A stretch of DNA of 32,738 nt from Betaproteobacteria bacterium RIFCSPLOWO2_12_FULL_68_20 (GTDB lineage Bacteria; Pseudomonadota; Gammaproteobacteria; Burkholderiales; SG8-39), in NCBI GenBank assembly GCA_001770655.1, contig MERQ01000001.1:1-32738 (forward strand), read 5' to 3'. The notes under the pieces are model-generated. The model did not search any database and was not told the DNA's origin. It was given only the letters and a program-made list of their open reading frames with translations. Shown piece by piece: positions 23,749 through 32,219 of the stretch. The position numbers were made by a program, and so were the translations under genes. Within the stretch, counting starts at the first letter, position 1. Every line of letters begins with the position of its first letter.

Positions 23749-25592
23749 CGCGGCTCCAGGGTGGACAAGACTCGCGTCATCTCGGCGACGAGCTGTGGAT
23801 CGTCGTACAACGCGCCGCTGCCTTCCAGAATGCGCGCCTTGATGCTGTCGCGAACGCTCCTGTCGGTAGCGATACGCACGGCAAGATCCGAGTATTCCTC
23901 GGCGGAGCTCGCAATGCAGTCCATGACGCCTATCCTGCGGTAGCAGCCGAGGCTCGCCCGGCCGCGGGCGAATTCCGCGGGGAGGGTGACGATGGGAGTG
24001 CCGGTCGCGAGTATCAGGAACGTAGTCGTGGCGGCGCCGAAGTGAAAGGTATCCAGGGCGACGTCGGCGGTCAGCAGAACGCTCATCAGGTCGCCCGAGG
24101 AAAGCCACGGCAGGAAGCGCACCCGGTCGAGCACGTCCGGAATCGTGACGGCGAATCGATCGAGCACCATCCGGTGCCAGTGCGGGAAGCGGGAATCCTG
24201 GAACAGGACCACCTCTCCGTCCGGATCGCGGCGCAGGATCTGCGCGATGGCGCAGTCGAAGTCCGGATGGAGCTTCTGCAGCATGGTCGGGCATGCGTAG
24301 ATTCTCCGGTGTTCCGGCAAACCGAACGCCGCACGGTCCTTCGGCTCGGCCGGAAGTGCAGGCCGCGCGATATATGCAGGCAGCGCGTCGAGCCGAACCA
24401 GGGCCTCGCTGTAATGGGCGTCCGCATCCTCCGGCTCGAACAGCGCGCTCGAGATGAAATAGTCGACATTCGGGATCCCGCTGGTGACCGGATGGCCGAG
24501 CATGGCGCACTGGACGGGGGCGAGCCTGCTGAACGCAAGGAAATAGCCGAGCGGGTCCATGCCGATGTCGGCATAGACCAGGACGTCGAGCTCCAGCGCC
24601 GAGATCTCCTCACGGGCGCGATCCAGGTGGAAAGGGATGGCGAGGTGCGCGCGCAGCGAAGGAAACGTGGCGCGCAGATTCGCCGCATTCTCGTAACCGA
24701 CCGTGATCACGACCGCCTCGATGGCGCCGTCGGCTGCCAGCCGGTCGATCAGGCGCGAGAACCAGGTGCCGACCGAGTGGTTGAAGAAATAGCGGGAGAG
24801 GAATCCGACTCGGCGCCGCGCGCCCGCCGGGCGCGGAGCCGAGCAGTGGGGGGCGACATAGTTCAGAGCCGGGCAAGCACGCGCGTAGAGCGTGGCGAGC
24901 AGGCAATGCAGGTTCTTGTCGTTCAGGCCGTGATACGGGAGCAGGAACGTCGTCTGCCCGACTTCCGCGAGCGGGTCTTCGAGCCTCACCCCCGCTTCGA
25001 GCAGCTCGGTCAGTTCGCTGTGCAGGTCGTCCCGGATTCGCGCGATGTCCTGCCTCGATTTCGTCACCACGGGCATCCTGATCGCGCGCTTGATCCGCGT
25101 GCCGTCGTTCGGCCGGATCCGCAGCACGCGCTCGTCGCACTCGCGCGCTTCCTCGATGCGGCCGAGATCCTGATAGAGCGCGGCGAGGTTGTTGTAGGCG
25201 AGCGCGTGGTCGGGCTCCACGCGCAGCGCTTCACCATAGGCGGCAAGCGCCGCATCGAGCTGCCCCTGCTCCTGGAGCGCGTTGCCCAGGTTGATGTGCG
25301 CCTCGGCGAGACCCGGCTCGCACACGAGTGCCGCGCGAAAGCACTCCATTGCCCGAGCCTTGTGTCCCAGCGCTCCGAGCACCGCGCCCAGGTTGTTGTG
25401 GGCGTCCGCGTAATGCGGACGAATCCGGATTGCCTTCTCATAGCAGCGGACGGCGTCCTCATGCCGTCCTTGAACGCGCATGACGTCGCCCTTCTTTTTC
25501 TGGCGCTCGGCAGCGGCCGAGCCTCCTCGCAGCAGTCCCCGGCAGGCGGCCGCTACGCCGCGGAGAAACCCCTCGAAAGTCCTGCGCTGCAC
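23715..25592 (-). CDS. TPR - OGT-type glycosyltransferase (GT41-like), second single-domain copy
   Basis: 625 aa. TPR repeats (about 38-170; HYADAHNNLGAVLGALG, LAEAHINLGNALQEQG) precede a GT-B catalytic domain (about 255-600). Active-site signatures: VGFLSRYFFNHSVG (conserved His), ACPTMLQKLHPDFD (conserved Lys) and FGAATTTFLILATGTPIVT. The CPxxxxKxHPDFD form is shared with the minus-strand gene at 15673 but not with the tandem protein, so these two are closer relatives. The start is GTG 25592, seven bases after GAAGGAG, a clear ribosome binding site. It lies 32 bases downstream of the family-2 glycosyltransferase gene on the same strand, forming a likely two-gene operon. The N-terminal 30 residues are basic and low in structure. 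Confidence 0.88.
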   Translation of the reverse strand: MQRRTFEGFLRGVAAACRGLLRGGSAAAERQKKKGDVMRVQGRHEDAVRCYEKAIRIRPHYADAHNNLGAVLGALGHKARAMECFRAALVCEPGLAEAHINLGNALQEQGQLDAALAAYGEALRVEPDHALAYNNLAALYQDLGRIEEARECDERVLRIRPNDGTRIKRAIRMPVVTKSRQDIARIRDDLHSELTELLEAGVRLEDPLAEVGQTTFLLPYHGLNDKNLHCLLATLYARACPALNYVAPHCSAPRPAGARRRVGFLSRYFFNHSVGTWFSRLIDRLAADGAIEAVVITVGYENAANLRATFPSLRAHLAIPFHLDRAREEISALELDVLVYADIGMDPLGYFLAFSRLAPVQCAMLGHPVTSGIPNVDYFISSALFEPEDADAHYSEALVRLDALPAYIARPALPAEPKDRAAFGLPEHRRIYACPTMLQKLHPDFDCAIAQILRRDPDGEVVLFQDSRFPHWHRMVLDRFAVTIPDVLDRVRFLPWLSSGDLMSVLLTADVALDTFHFGAATTTFLILATGTPIVTLPAEFARGRASLGCYRRIGVMDCIASSAEEYSDLAVRIATDRSVRDSIKARILEGSGALYDDPQLVAEMTRVLSTLEPRQPRRTSSSSA

Positions 25593-25624
25593 TGCACCGC
25601 TCCTTCAGCCCTTGCGTAGCTTCG

Positions 25625-26836
25625 TCACGCCTCGCTGCTGCCCGCGGGGGCGGCGTCGGGCGGGACAAGAAAACGCTCGACCGGCGGTAGGAGCGACTCG
25701 ATCAGGCGCGCCGCGCACGCAATGTCGCGCACGCCGGCCAGATCGCAATTCACGTTGAGGTGCTGGACGCTCCGATCCTGGTTCACCACGGGGCCCCAGA
25801 GCAGGCGCCTTTCGATCGGTTGCCTTCCCGGGATGGTGGCGGGGTCCAGCCGCACGTCCAGCTTCGCCGCCAGCGCTTTCGCGTCACGCAGATTGTCCTC
25901 GTACGCCTCGGGCTCGAAGTTGAGGCCGGCAATCATGGAACGCAGAACAGCCTCGAGGTCGACGGTGAGCGCATCGTCGGTCGGAAAATACAACTCCCTG
26001 CATTTGAGCTTCGCGCTCGCGATGATGACGTGGAGGTTGGGACTCGGGACAAGGGAGCGATGGATCATGCCCTGCAAGCCGATGCGTTCCTCGCGGAAGT
26101 AGATCTCGCGCTGCTCCGCTCCCAGGCTCCTTGCCCACTGCGCGGTTCCGTTGCTCTTGCCGGAATTGCCGCGAATGGAAAGGGGCCGGTTCGAGCGCAC
26201 GTAGCTCTGCGTGACGTGGAGCCCCAGAATGCCGGAAGAGATGTCCGGGGCGGTGTCCCTCGGCACGAAGAATCCGTCATAACGCCGCAGCGCTTCCTCG
26301 ATGATCCCGCGGTGAAAGAACGCACAGTAGATCATCGGAATGTCGCCGAAAGACAGCGCGCCGGCGTAAAACTGCTCCAGCACCTGGCGCGAGCCAAGCT
26401 CCACCGCCCCGTCTCGAAGGTCGACGATAAGCAGGTTGCGCGCCCACGGAACGATCGTATCGGGCCACCAATAGGTGTGCGGCGACCAGGAAATCAGCTC
26501 GGGGTTCGAGACCGCGATGACCTTGCGCGCCATCTCCAGCGTGCTGGGCACGAAGGCATCGTCGTCGCCGAGCACGGTAATGTAGTCGCCGGAGCATAAC
26601 GCCAGGCCGCGCTCCCAGTTCTCGGTCATGGGGAGGATCTCGTCCGAGCGCGTGTAGCGGATGCTTTGCGACGCCAGCTCGTCGACGATTCCCCGGGTGT
26701 CGGGGCCGCCGCAGTTGTCGGCGACGACGATCTCGTAGTCGTCCCCCGGCTGGGAGGCGATGGTCGCCAGGGTGTGACGAAGCGTCGCCGGCCGGTCGCG
26801 CGTCGGGACCAGCACGGAGAAGCGCGGAGCGCTCAT
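25625..26836 (-). CDS. Family 2 glycosyltransferase
   Basis: 403 aa. The GT-A nucleotide-sugar binding domain is at about 5-210: FSVLVPTRDRPATLRHTL at the start, VVADNCGGPDT, and the metal-binding acidic triplet DDD at 91-93 in VLGDDDAFVPS. The remaining 190 residues are a helical C-terminal extension not recognised. ATG 26836 begins the family-typical start; the frame is open to 26941, but that upstream part is the divergent promoter gap. It transfers a sugar from a nucleotide donor, acceptor unknown. It is first in an operon with the OGT-type gene downstream and divergent from the GT-C gene. Confidence 0.87.
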   Translation of the reverse strand: MSAPRFSVLVPTRDRPATLRHTLATIASQPGDDYEIVVADNCGGPDTRGIVDELASQSIRYTRSDEILPMTENWERGLALCSGDYITVLGDDDAFVPSTLEMARKVIAVSNPELISWSPHTYWWPDTIVPWARNLLIVDLRDGAVELGSRQVLEQFYAGALSFGDIPMIYCAFFHRGIIEEALRRYDGFFVPRDTAPDISSGILGLHVTQSYVRSNRPLSIRGNSGKSNGTAQWARSLGAEQREIYFREERIGLQGMIHRSLVPSPNLHVIIASAKLKCRELYFPTDDALTVDLEAVLRSMIAGLNFEPEAYEDNLRDAKALAAKLDVRLDPATIPGRQPIERRLLWGPVVNQDRSVQHLNVNCDLAGVRDIACAARLIESLLPPVERFLVPPDAAPAGSSEA

Positions 26837-26939
26837 CGCGGGATCATTGCAACCATGCGGATAGCTTACTCGAATTGCGAAGTCTCTTCGGTTCGAGGCG
26901 CGCGGCCTTGCTAACATCCCTGCCTGACCCGGACCGCTC

Positions 26940-28529
26940 ATGCGCGCACGATTTTCTTTCTCGACCGCGGACCTCGCAGTCGGACTTCTGACCTCGATCT
27001 TCGGCGCAATCGCTGCGCGGTTCGTGTGGCAACCCGTGCTCGCCTCCTTCGCCGACGACAGCGTCAGCTACCTGGTGATGGCGCAGGTATTCTCGCCCTG
27101 GCAAGCGGCGATCCCGCCGGTGGCGGAGGCGTTCTCGCACGAGGCGTTCTATCCGCCGCTTTTCCCGGCGCTGCTCGGATTGCTCGGCGCGGCCCATGAC
27201 ACCGCACTGGCGCACGCGGTGACGGCGCTGATGCTCGCGGCTTGCCTGCCCCTGGTCTATGTGCTCGGGATCCGCTGGCTGGGCGAAAAGTGGGCCGCGG
27301 CGGCGGTGGTGCTGACGGTCGCGCTTCTGCCTTCGCTCTGGATTCATGTCAAAGGGGTTCTCAGCGAGCCGCTGTTCTCCTTGCTGCTGCTCGCGACGCT
27401 TTGCGTGCTCGAAACGAAACTCGCGAGGAACGCGTGGCTCCCTGCGCTCGCGATGGCCGCACTGGCGTTGACGCGGACGGTGGGACTCGCGATGGTCGCG
27501 GCGCATGCGCTGTGGGCGGTGACGCGACCCGGGCCGCTCGCGGCGCGGATGAGGGCGCTGCTGCCGGCGCTTGCCGCCGCAGCAGCCTACGCGACCTGGG
27601 TGCTCCTGCGACCTGCGGAGACCTCCGACGTCAATGTCCGGATCATGGTTGAGCGCCTGCTCGGGCTTGCGGGGGAGGACGCACTCTGGGCAGCTCTGTG
27701 GAACGGCCTGCTCACGCAGGCAAACGCTCTTGCCGAGGCCTGGGTCGGCGCGCTGATGCTGTTCTGGGTCGAAGGCCGCCCGGTTCGCGTCGTTCTCGCC
27801 GGGGCGGTCGGATTCCTCGCGCTCGCGGGGATGGCCGCGCGGCTGGCGGCCGGCAAGGCGGACGGCTGGATGCTGGCCGCGTATCTTGTGACGTTTCTGC
27901 TGTGGCCTTTTCACGACCAGATGACGCGATTCCTGTTTCCGGTGTTGCCCGTCCTCTTCCTGTATGCGTTCTGGGCGCTGGCGGCGGCGCTGCGCGCCGT
28001 GGGGCGGGCGCCGGGCATGGGGCACGCGCTGCTGGCGCTCGTGGCGCTCAGCCTGAGCGTCCCGGCGCTCGCGTTCATCCAGCAGCGCGCAAGCTCCGGG
28101 GGGCGCTACGCGGAGATGACCGACTGGTATCGCCGGCCGGATCTCGATGACGCGCGCGCGCGCTCCCAAGTGCACCTCGATCTGCTCGCAGACATGGAAT
28201 TGATCAAGTCGCTCACCGGGCCCGAGGCACGCGTGATGTGGGTCGCGCCCTCCTATATCGCTCTTCTGGCCGAGCGGCGCGGCGTTCGCGCCCCGCAACC
28301 GGACCTTGGTCCCGCCGCGTACCGCGCGGCAGTGCGGAAAGCACGGCCCGACTATGTCTTTCTGAGCGTGTATCACCCGCGCGATACGCTGCGCGACGCC
28401 GCGTGGCGGGCCGGGATCGCTGCGCTGTCCGGTCGCGCGCAGACGGTTCATGCGCGCCCGCGCCCCGACGGCGCCCCCGGCTCGCTTCTGCTGAAGCCCG
28501 GGAGCTCGCTGCTCGAAGGAGGCGATTGA
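26940..28529 (+). CDS. GT-C family membrane glycosyltransferase (ArnT/PMT-like)
   Basis: 529 aa, integral membrane with roughly ten to eleven predicted helices in the first 370 residues and a soluble, probably periplasmic, C-terminal domain (about 380-529). The first loop has the acidic pair D39-D40 in FADDSVSYL, the usual GT-C catalytic motif, and FYPPLFPALL follows as in other GT-C proteins. Such enzymes take polyprenyl-phosphate sugars and decorate lipids, polysaccharides or proteins outside the cytoplasmic membrane. Its stop overlaps the start of a GtrA-like gene, which fits transfer of a flipped lipid-linked sugar. No specific sugar can be named. Confidence 0.83.
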   Translation: MRARFSFSTADLAVGLLTSIFGAIAARFVWQPVLASFADDSVSYLVMAQVFSPWQAAIPPVAEAFSHEAFYPPLFPALLGLLGAAHDTALAHAVTALMLAACLPLVYVLGIRWLGEKWAAAAVVLTVALLPSLWIHVKGVLSEPLFSLLLLATLCVLETKLARNAWLPALAMAALALTRTVGLAMVAAHALWAVTRPGPLAARMRALLPALAAAAAYATWVLLRPAETSDVNVRIMVERLLGLAGEDALWAALWNGLLTQANALAEAWVGALMLFWVEGRPVRVVLAGAVGFLALAGMAARLAAGKADGWMLAAYLVTFLLWPFHDQMTRFLFPVLPVLFLYAFWALAAALRAVGRAPGMGHALLALVALSLSVPALAFIQQRASSGGRYAEMTDWYRRPDLDDARARSQVHLDLLADMELIKSLTGPEARVMWVAPSYIALLAERRGVRAPQPDLGPAAYRAAVRKARPDYVFLSVYHPRDTLRDAAWRAGIAALSGRAQTVHARPRPDGAPGSLLLKPGSSLLEGGD

Positions 28530-28948
28530 TGACCCGCGATGCGGTCACGGGAGGGGCGCTGCAGACTGCGGCGGGCGAGGGGGTGCGCTACTTCGCCGCC
28601 TCGGCTGCCGCGTTCGGCGTGGATTTCGGCGCCTATGTAGGCCTTATCCGCCTGGGCGACGTCCACTACCTCCTGGCCGCTCCGGCCGCCTTCGTGCTCG
28701 GGCTGGCGACCATCTACGCGTTGAGCGTCGCCTGGGTGTTCAGACACCGGCGCCTGGCGGACGTGCGCGTCGAGTTCGCGATCTTCGCCTCGATCGGCCT
28801 CGCCGGAATGGCGCTCAACCAGCTCGTGGTCTACGGCGGGGTGGAGTGGCTGTCGCTTGCCTACGAGCTCGCCAAGCTCGCCTCGGCGGCGGTGGTGTTC
28901 ACCTTCAATTTCGCGTGCCGCAAGCTGCTCTTGTTCACCAGGTTCTAG
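28529..28948 (+). CDS. GtrA-like small membrane protein (probable lipid-linked sugar flippase)
   Basis: 139 aa with four predicted membrane helices, the layout of the GtrA family: VRYFAASAAAFGVDFGAYV, YLLAAPAAFVLGLATIYAL, FAIFASIGLAGMALNQLVV and LASAAVVFTFNFACRKLLL, ending in the typical F.CRK...F pattern. GtrA proteins are thought to flip polyprenyl-phosphate-linked sugars across the inner membrane. The ATG overlaps the GT-C stop (ATGA type) and is preceded by GAAGGAGG, a strong ribosome binding site. It probably supplies lipid-linked donor to the GT-C enzyme. Confidence 0.88.
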   Translation: MTRDAVTGGALQTAAGEGVRYFAASAAAFGVDFGAYVGLIRLGDVHYLLAAPAAFVLGLATIYALSVAWVFRHRRLADVRVEFAIFASIGLAGMALNQLVVYGGVEWLSLAYELAKLASAAVVFTFNFACRKLLLFTRF

Positions 28949-28963
28949 ACTGTTAAACGGGCA

Positions 28964-29905
28964 ATGCTGCGTAAAGTGCTCGCAGAGGCAATGTTCTACC
29001 AAGGCGTTGCCTTGCTGAAGGAAGATCGAGCACGGCGCGCGGCGTTGTACCTTGCGCTCGCGCGCCGCCTGGAGCCCCAAAACGCCGATTTTCTTTTCGC
29101 CGCGGCGCGCGCTGCCGATCGCGCGAAGCGGGGCGACAAGGCGGTGCAGTATTGCGAACGGGCGCTGGAGTTAAGACCCGACCACCCGGGCGCGCATGAG
29201 CTGCTCACCCGAATGTTCCTGCATGGGGAGGACTACTTCCATGTGCTGGCCCGCATCCATGGGCATTTGCGGCCCATGACCTACGTCGAGATCGGCGTGG
29301 AGACCGGCGCCTCATTGGCACTTGCTGCGCCCGGCACCGTTGCGCTCGGGATCGATCCGGCGCCGGCCATCCAGTTCGAGTTGCCCGATGGTGCGCGAAT
29401 ATTCGCCGAAACCAGCGACGATTTCTTCGCCAAGCGGGACGTGCGCGCCGAGCTTGGCGGGCTGCCTGTCGGGCTTGCGCTCATCGATGGCATGCATCAT
29501 TTCGATTTCGCGCTGCGAGATTTCATGAATCTCGAGCGAGTCTGCGCTCCGGGGTCGACAATTCTGATTCACGATTGTTTTCCCCACGACCGTCGCACCG
29601 CCTCCCGAGAGCGGCAGACTGCCTTCTGGAGCGGCGACGTGTGGCGCCTCGTGGTGCTGTTGAAGAAATACCGCCCGGAGCTGTGGATCAGCACGATTGC
29701 CGCACCGCCCACCGGGCTCGCGGTGGTTCGCAACCTGAATCCCTCCTCGCGCTTCATCGCCGACAATTTCGAGCGCCTGTGCCGCGAATTCCTGGCCCTG
29801 GACTACGGCTATCTGGACAAGGGCCGCAAAGTCAAGCTCAACCTCATTCCCAATGACTGGAACAAGATCCGGGAGTTGCTGGATCGACCGATTGCAGTTC
29901 CGTGA
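28964..29905 (+). CDS. TPR - class I SAM-dependent methyltransferase
   Basis: 313 aa. The first 95 residues form a TPR-like helical region (LYLALARRLEPQNADFLFAA, VQYCERALELRPDHPGAHEL). A Rossmann methyltransferase domain follows: motif I YVEIGVETGASLAL (107-120), acidic D131 in LGIDPAP, and LALIDGMHHFDFALRDF (171-187), which resembles the Methyltransf_24 group. ATG 28964 has only a weak ribosome binding site; ATG 28991 is an alternative that would shorten the first helix. It is 15 bases after the GtrA stop. The substrate could be a glycan or sugar intermediate of the operon; not determinable here. Confidence 0.8.
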   Translation: MLRKVLAEAMFYQGVALLKEDRARRAALYLALARRLEPQNADFLFAAARAADRAKRGDKAVQYCERALELRPDHPGAHELLTRMFLHGEDYFHVLARIHGHLRPMTYVEIGVETGASLALAAPGTVALGIDPAPAIQFELPDGARIFAETSDDFFAKRDVRAELGGLPVGLALIDGMHHFDFALRDFMNLERVCAPGSTILIHDCFPHDRRTASRERQTAFWSGDVWRLVVLLKKYRPELWISTIAAPPTGLAVVRNLNPSSRFIADNFERLCREFLALDYGYLDKGRKVKLNLIPNDWNKIRELLDRPIAVP

Positions 29906-29920
29906 TGCCGAGCGGCGGTC

Positions 29921-31501
29921 GTGGTGACTCGGCGCGTGGTGATCATCGGCGCCGGCCCGGCCGGCCTGACGGCGGCCCACGAGCTCGCGAGCGCCGGTAC
30001 GAGCGACATCGTCGTGCTGGAGGCCACCCGGACGGTCGGTGGACTCGCGCAGTCGATCGACTGCAACGGCAACCGCATCGACATCGGCGGCCACCGGTTC
30101 TTCTCGAAATCGGACTGGGTGATGGACTGGTGGCTGCGGATGCTGCCACTCGCGGCGGATGCCGCGGATGCCGGGGAGCTGCAGCTCGCCTATCAGGGCA
30201 TGCGCCGGCGTCTGGTCGCGGCGCCTGCGGCCACGAAGTCCGACCCGCGCGCGATGCTCGTGCGCCGCAGGCTTTCCCGGATCTACTTCGATGGAAAATT
30301 CTTCGATTACCCGCTGAAGGCGGACCTCGACACCGCGCTCAAGCTCGGGCTGTGGCGATGCGCGGGGTTCGCCGCCAGCTACGCCTGGGCGAAGGTTTTC
30401 CCGCGCCGGCCGGAGGCCAGCCTGGAGGATTTTTTCATCAATCGCTTCGGCCGCCGCCTTTACAGGCAGTTTTTCAGGGACTACACGGAAAAGGTGTGGG
30501 GCACCTCGTGCGACCGGATCAGCGCGCAATGGGGCGCGCAGCGCGTGAAGAGCCTCTCGATCGCCAAAGCGCTGCGCCATGCCATCCTCAAGCCGTTCCG
30601 GCGCGTCGGCAGCGGGCTGGGAGCCGCGGAGCAAACGTCGCTCATCGAGCGCTTCCTGTACCCGAAATATGGGCCGGGCCTGATGTGGGAGGTCACGGCC
30701 GAACGGTTGCGCGAGCTCGGAGCCCGGCTGGAGCTCGAAGCGAAAGTCCATCGCATCGAGCACCACGAAGGGCGCGTGCGCGCCGTGCTTGCGCGGCGGC
30801 CGGACGGCCGCGAGCAGCGCTTCGAGGCGGACGCGGTCATCTCCAGCATGCCGGTCAGGGACCTGGTGCTCGGGCTCGCGCCCGAGGCGCCCGCACGCGT
30901 GCGGGAGATCGCCGCAGGGCTCGAGTACCGCGATTTCGTCATCGTCGGGGCGCTCTACCGGCGGCTCATGCCGAACGCGGCGGGCAGGGGTCCGCTCAAC
31001 CTGGTGCCCGACAACTGGATCTACGTCCAGGAACCCGGGGTCAAGGTCGGCCGGCTGCAAATCTTCAATAACTGGAGCCCGTATCTGGTCAGCGACCCCA
31101 ATACCGTCTGGATCGGCATGGAGTATTTCTGCAGCGAGGGCGACGAGCTGTGGAAAGAGTCCGACGACGAATTGATGCGGCTCGGCCGCCATGAAATGCA
31201 CAAGCTGCGGCTGGCCGACCCGGCCGATCACCTGTACGGAGTCGTCGTCCGCATGCCCAAGGCCTATCCGGGCTATTTTGGCACTTATGAATTCTTCGGC
31301 GAGATACGCCGGTATCTCGACGCTTTTCCTAATTTGTACCTGGCGGGGCGCAACGGCATGCACCGTTACAACAACCAGGACCATTCGATGCTCTCGGCCA
31401 AGCGGGCCGCCGAGGCCATCCTCGCGGGAAGCAGCGACAAGACGCCGATCTGGAACGTGAATATCGACGACGAGTACCACGAGGAGAAGCCGGGTGGCTG
31501 A
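29921..31501 (+). CDS. FAD-dependent oxidoreductase, UDP-galactopyranose-mutase-like
   Basis: 526 aa. FAD-binding GxGxxG is [17 protein letters not shown] (residues 6-22), with E34 at the end of the second strand, followed by GGLAQS and DIGGHRFF. The C-terminal FAD motif is [18 protein letters not shown] (about 475-495). This organisation is that of the amine oxidase/protoporphyrinogen oxidase-like flavoproteins found in polysaccharide loci and related to UDP-galactopyranose mutase, which isomerises a nucleotide sugar ring. At 526 aa it is longer than Glf (about 370-390), so I do not call it glf. The start is GTG 29921 or 29924; no strong ribosome binding site resolves it. The next gene starts within its last codons. 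Confidence 0.82.
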   Translation: MVTRRVVIIGAGPAGLTAAHELASAGTSDIVVLEATRTVGGLAQSIDCNGNRIDIGGHRFFSKSDWVMDWWLRMLPLAADAADAGELQLAYQGMRRRLVAAPAATKSDPRAMLVRRRLSRIYFDGKFFDYPLKADLDTALKLGLWRCAGFAASYAWAKVFPRRPEASLEDFFINRFGRRLYRQFFRDYTEKVWGTSCDRISAQWGAQRVKSLSIAKALRHAILKPFRRVGSGLGAAEQTSLIERFLYPKYGPGLMWEVTAERLRELGARLELEAKVHRIEHHEGRVRAVLARRPDGREQRFEADAVISSMPVRDLVLGLAPEAPARVREIAAGLEYRDFVIVGALYRRLMPNAAGRGPLNLVPDNWIYVQEPGVKVGRLQIFNNWSPYLVSDPNTVWIGMEYFCSEGDELWKESDDELMRLGRHEMHKLRLADPADHLYGVVVRMPKAYPGYFGTYEFFGEIRRYLDAFPNLYLAGRNGMHRYNNQDHSMLSAKRAAEAILAGSSDKTPIWNVNIDDEYHEEKPGG

Positions 31502-32219
31502 GCCCGCGACGATCAGCGTCGTGACTATCTGCCGCAACGCCGCGCAGGGCGTCGCGCGTACGCTCGAATCCGTGGCAGCCCAGGACTACCCGGCCATCGA
31601 GCACGTCGTCGTGGACGGCGCCTCGACCGACGGCACGCTGGCCGCGATCGAGCGCCACGGACGCCGCCTCAGCCGCCTCGTCAGCGAGCCCGACCGCGGC
31701 ATCGCCGACGCCTTCAACAGGGGCATCCGCCTCAGCACGGGGCGCTGGGTGCTCATGCTGAACATGGGAGACGCGTTCATCGGCACCGACGCCCTGCGGC
31801 GGCTGTCCGAAGGCACCGGCACCGGGGCGCGGATCGTGAGCGCCCGCGCGCGCTGCGGCGCTCGGATGCTTCCGCGCTACCGCGTCACGGACTGGATCGG
31901 TCCCATGCTGCGCGCGCACCTTGCGCACCAGGCGACGCTGGTGGAGCGGGGCGTCTACGAGCGGCACGGCGGCTACGACGAATCCTTCCGCATCCGCATG
32001 GACTTCGACTTCTTCCTGCGCGTGCTGCCGCACGAGCGGGTCGAGTTCATCGACCGGTGCCTGGTCGAGTTCGAGCCGGGTGGCGTCAGCGGGCGGGAGT
32101 TCCTGCTGCACTGGAGCGAAGGTCGCCGGGCGTTGGCCGGGAACCGCAGCGGGGCCTTCCAGCGGGCGCTATACGAAGCGGCCTTCATCGCGATGGGCTG
32201 CGAGAGGCTCCTGAGATGA
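31494..32219 (+). CDS. Family 2 glycosyltransferase (short)
   Basis: 241 aa, a single GT-A domain. Features: [10 protein letters not shown] at 7-16, [12 protein letters not shown] at 39-50, [14 protein letters not shown] at 65-78 and LMLNMGDAF, whose D93 stands at the metal-binding position. This pattern is typical of WcaA/WcaE-like transferases that extend exopolysaccharide or O-antigen chains. The start is GTG 31494, preceded by GAGGAG and overlapping the oxidoreductase stop by eight bases. The stop in turn overlaps the next start, so these three genes are tightly coupled. Confidence 0.88.
   Translation: MAEPATISVVTICRNAAQGVARTLESVAAQDYPAIEHVVVDGASTDGTLAAIERHGRRLSRLVSEPDRGIADAFNRGIRLSTGRWVLMLNMGDAFIGTDALRRLSEGTGTGARIVSARARCGARMLPRYRVTDWIGPMLRAHLAHQATLVERGVYERHGGYDESFRIRMDFDFFLRVLPHERVEFIDRCLVEFEPGGVSGREFLLHWSEGRRALAGNRSGAFQRALYEAAFIAMGCERLLR

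Noticed and set aside
29921-31501. Calling the flavoprotein UDP-galactopyranose mutase (glf)
   Set aside because: FAD motifs and the NNQDHSM tail are similar, but it is about 140 residues longer and the substrate cannot be read from the sequence.
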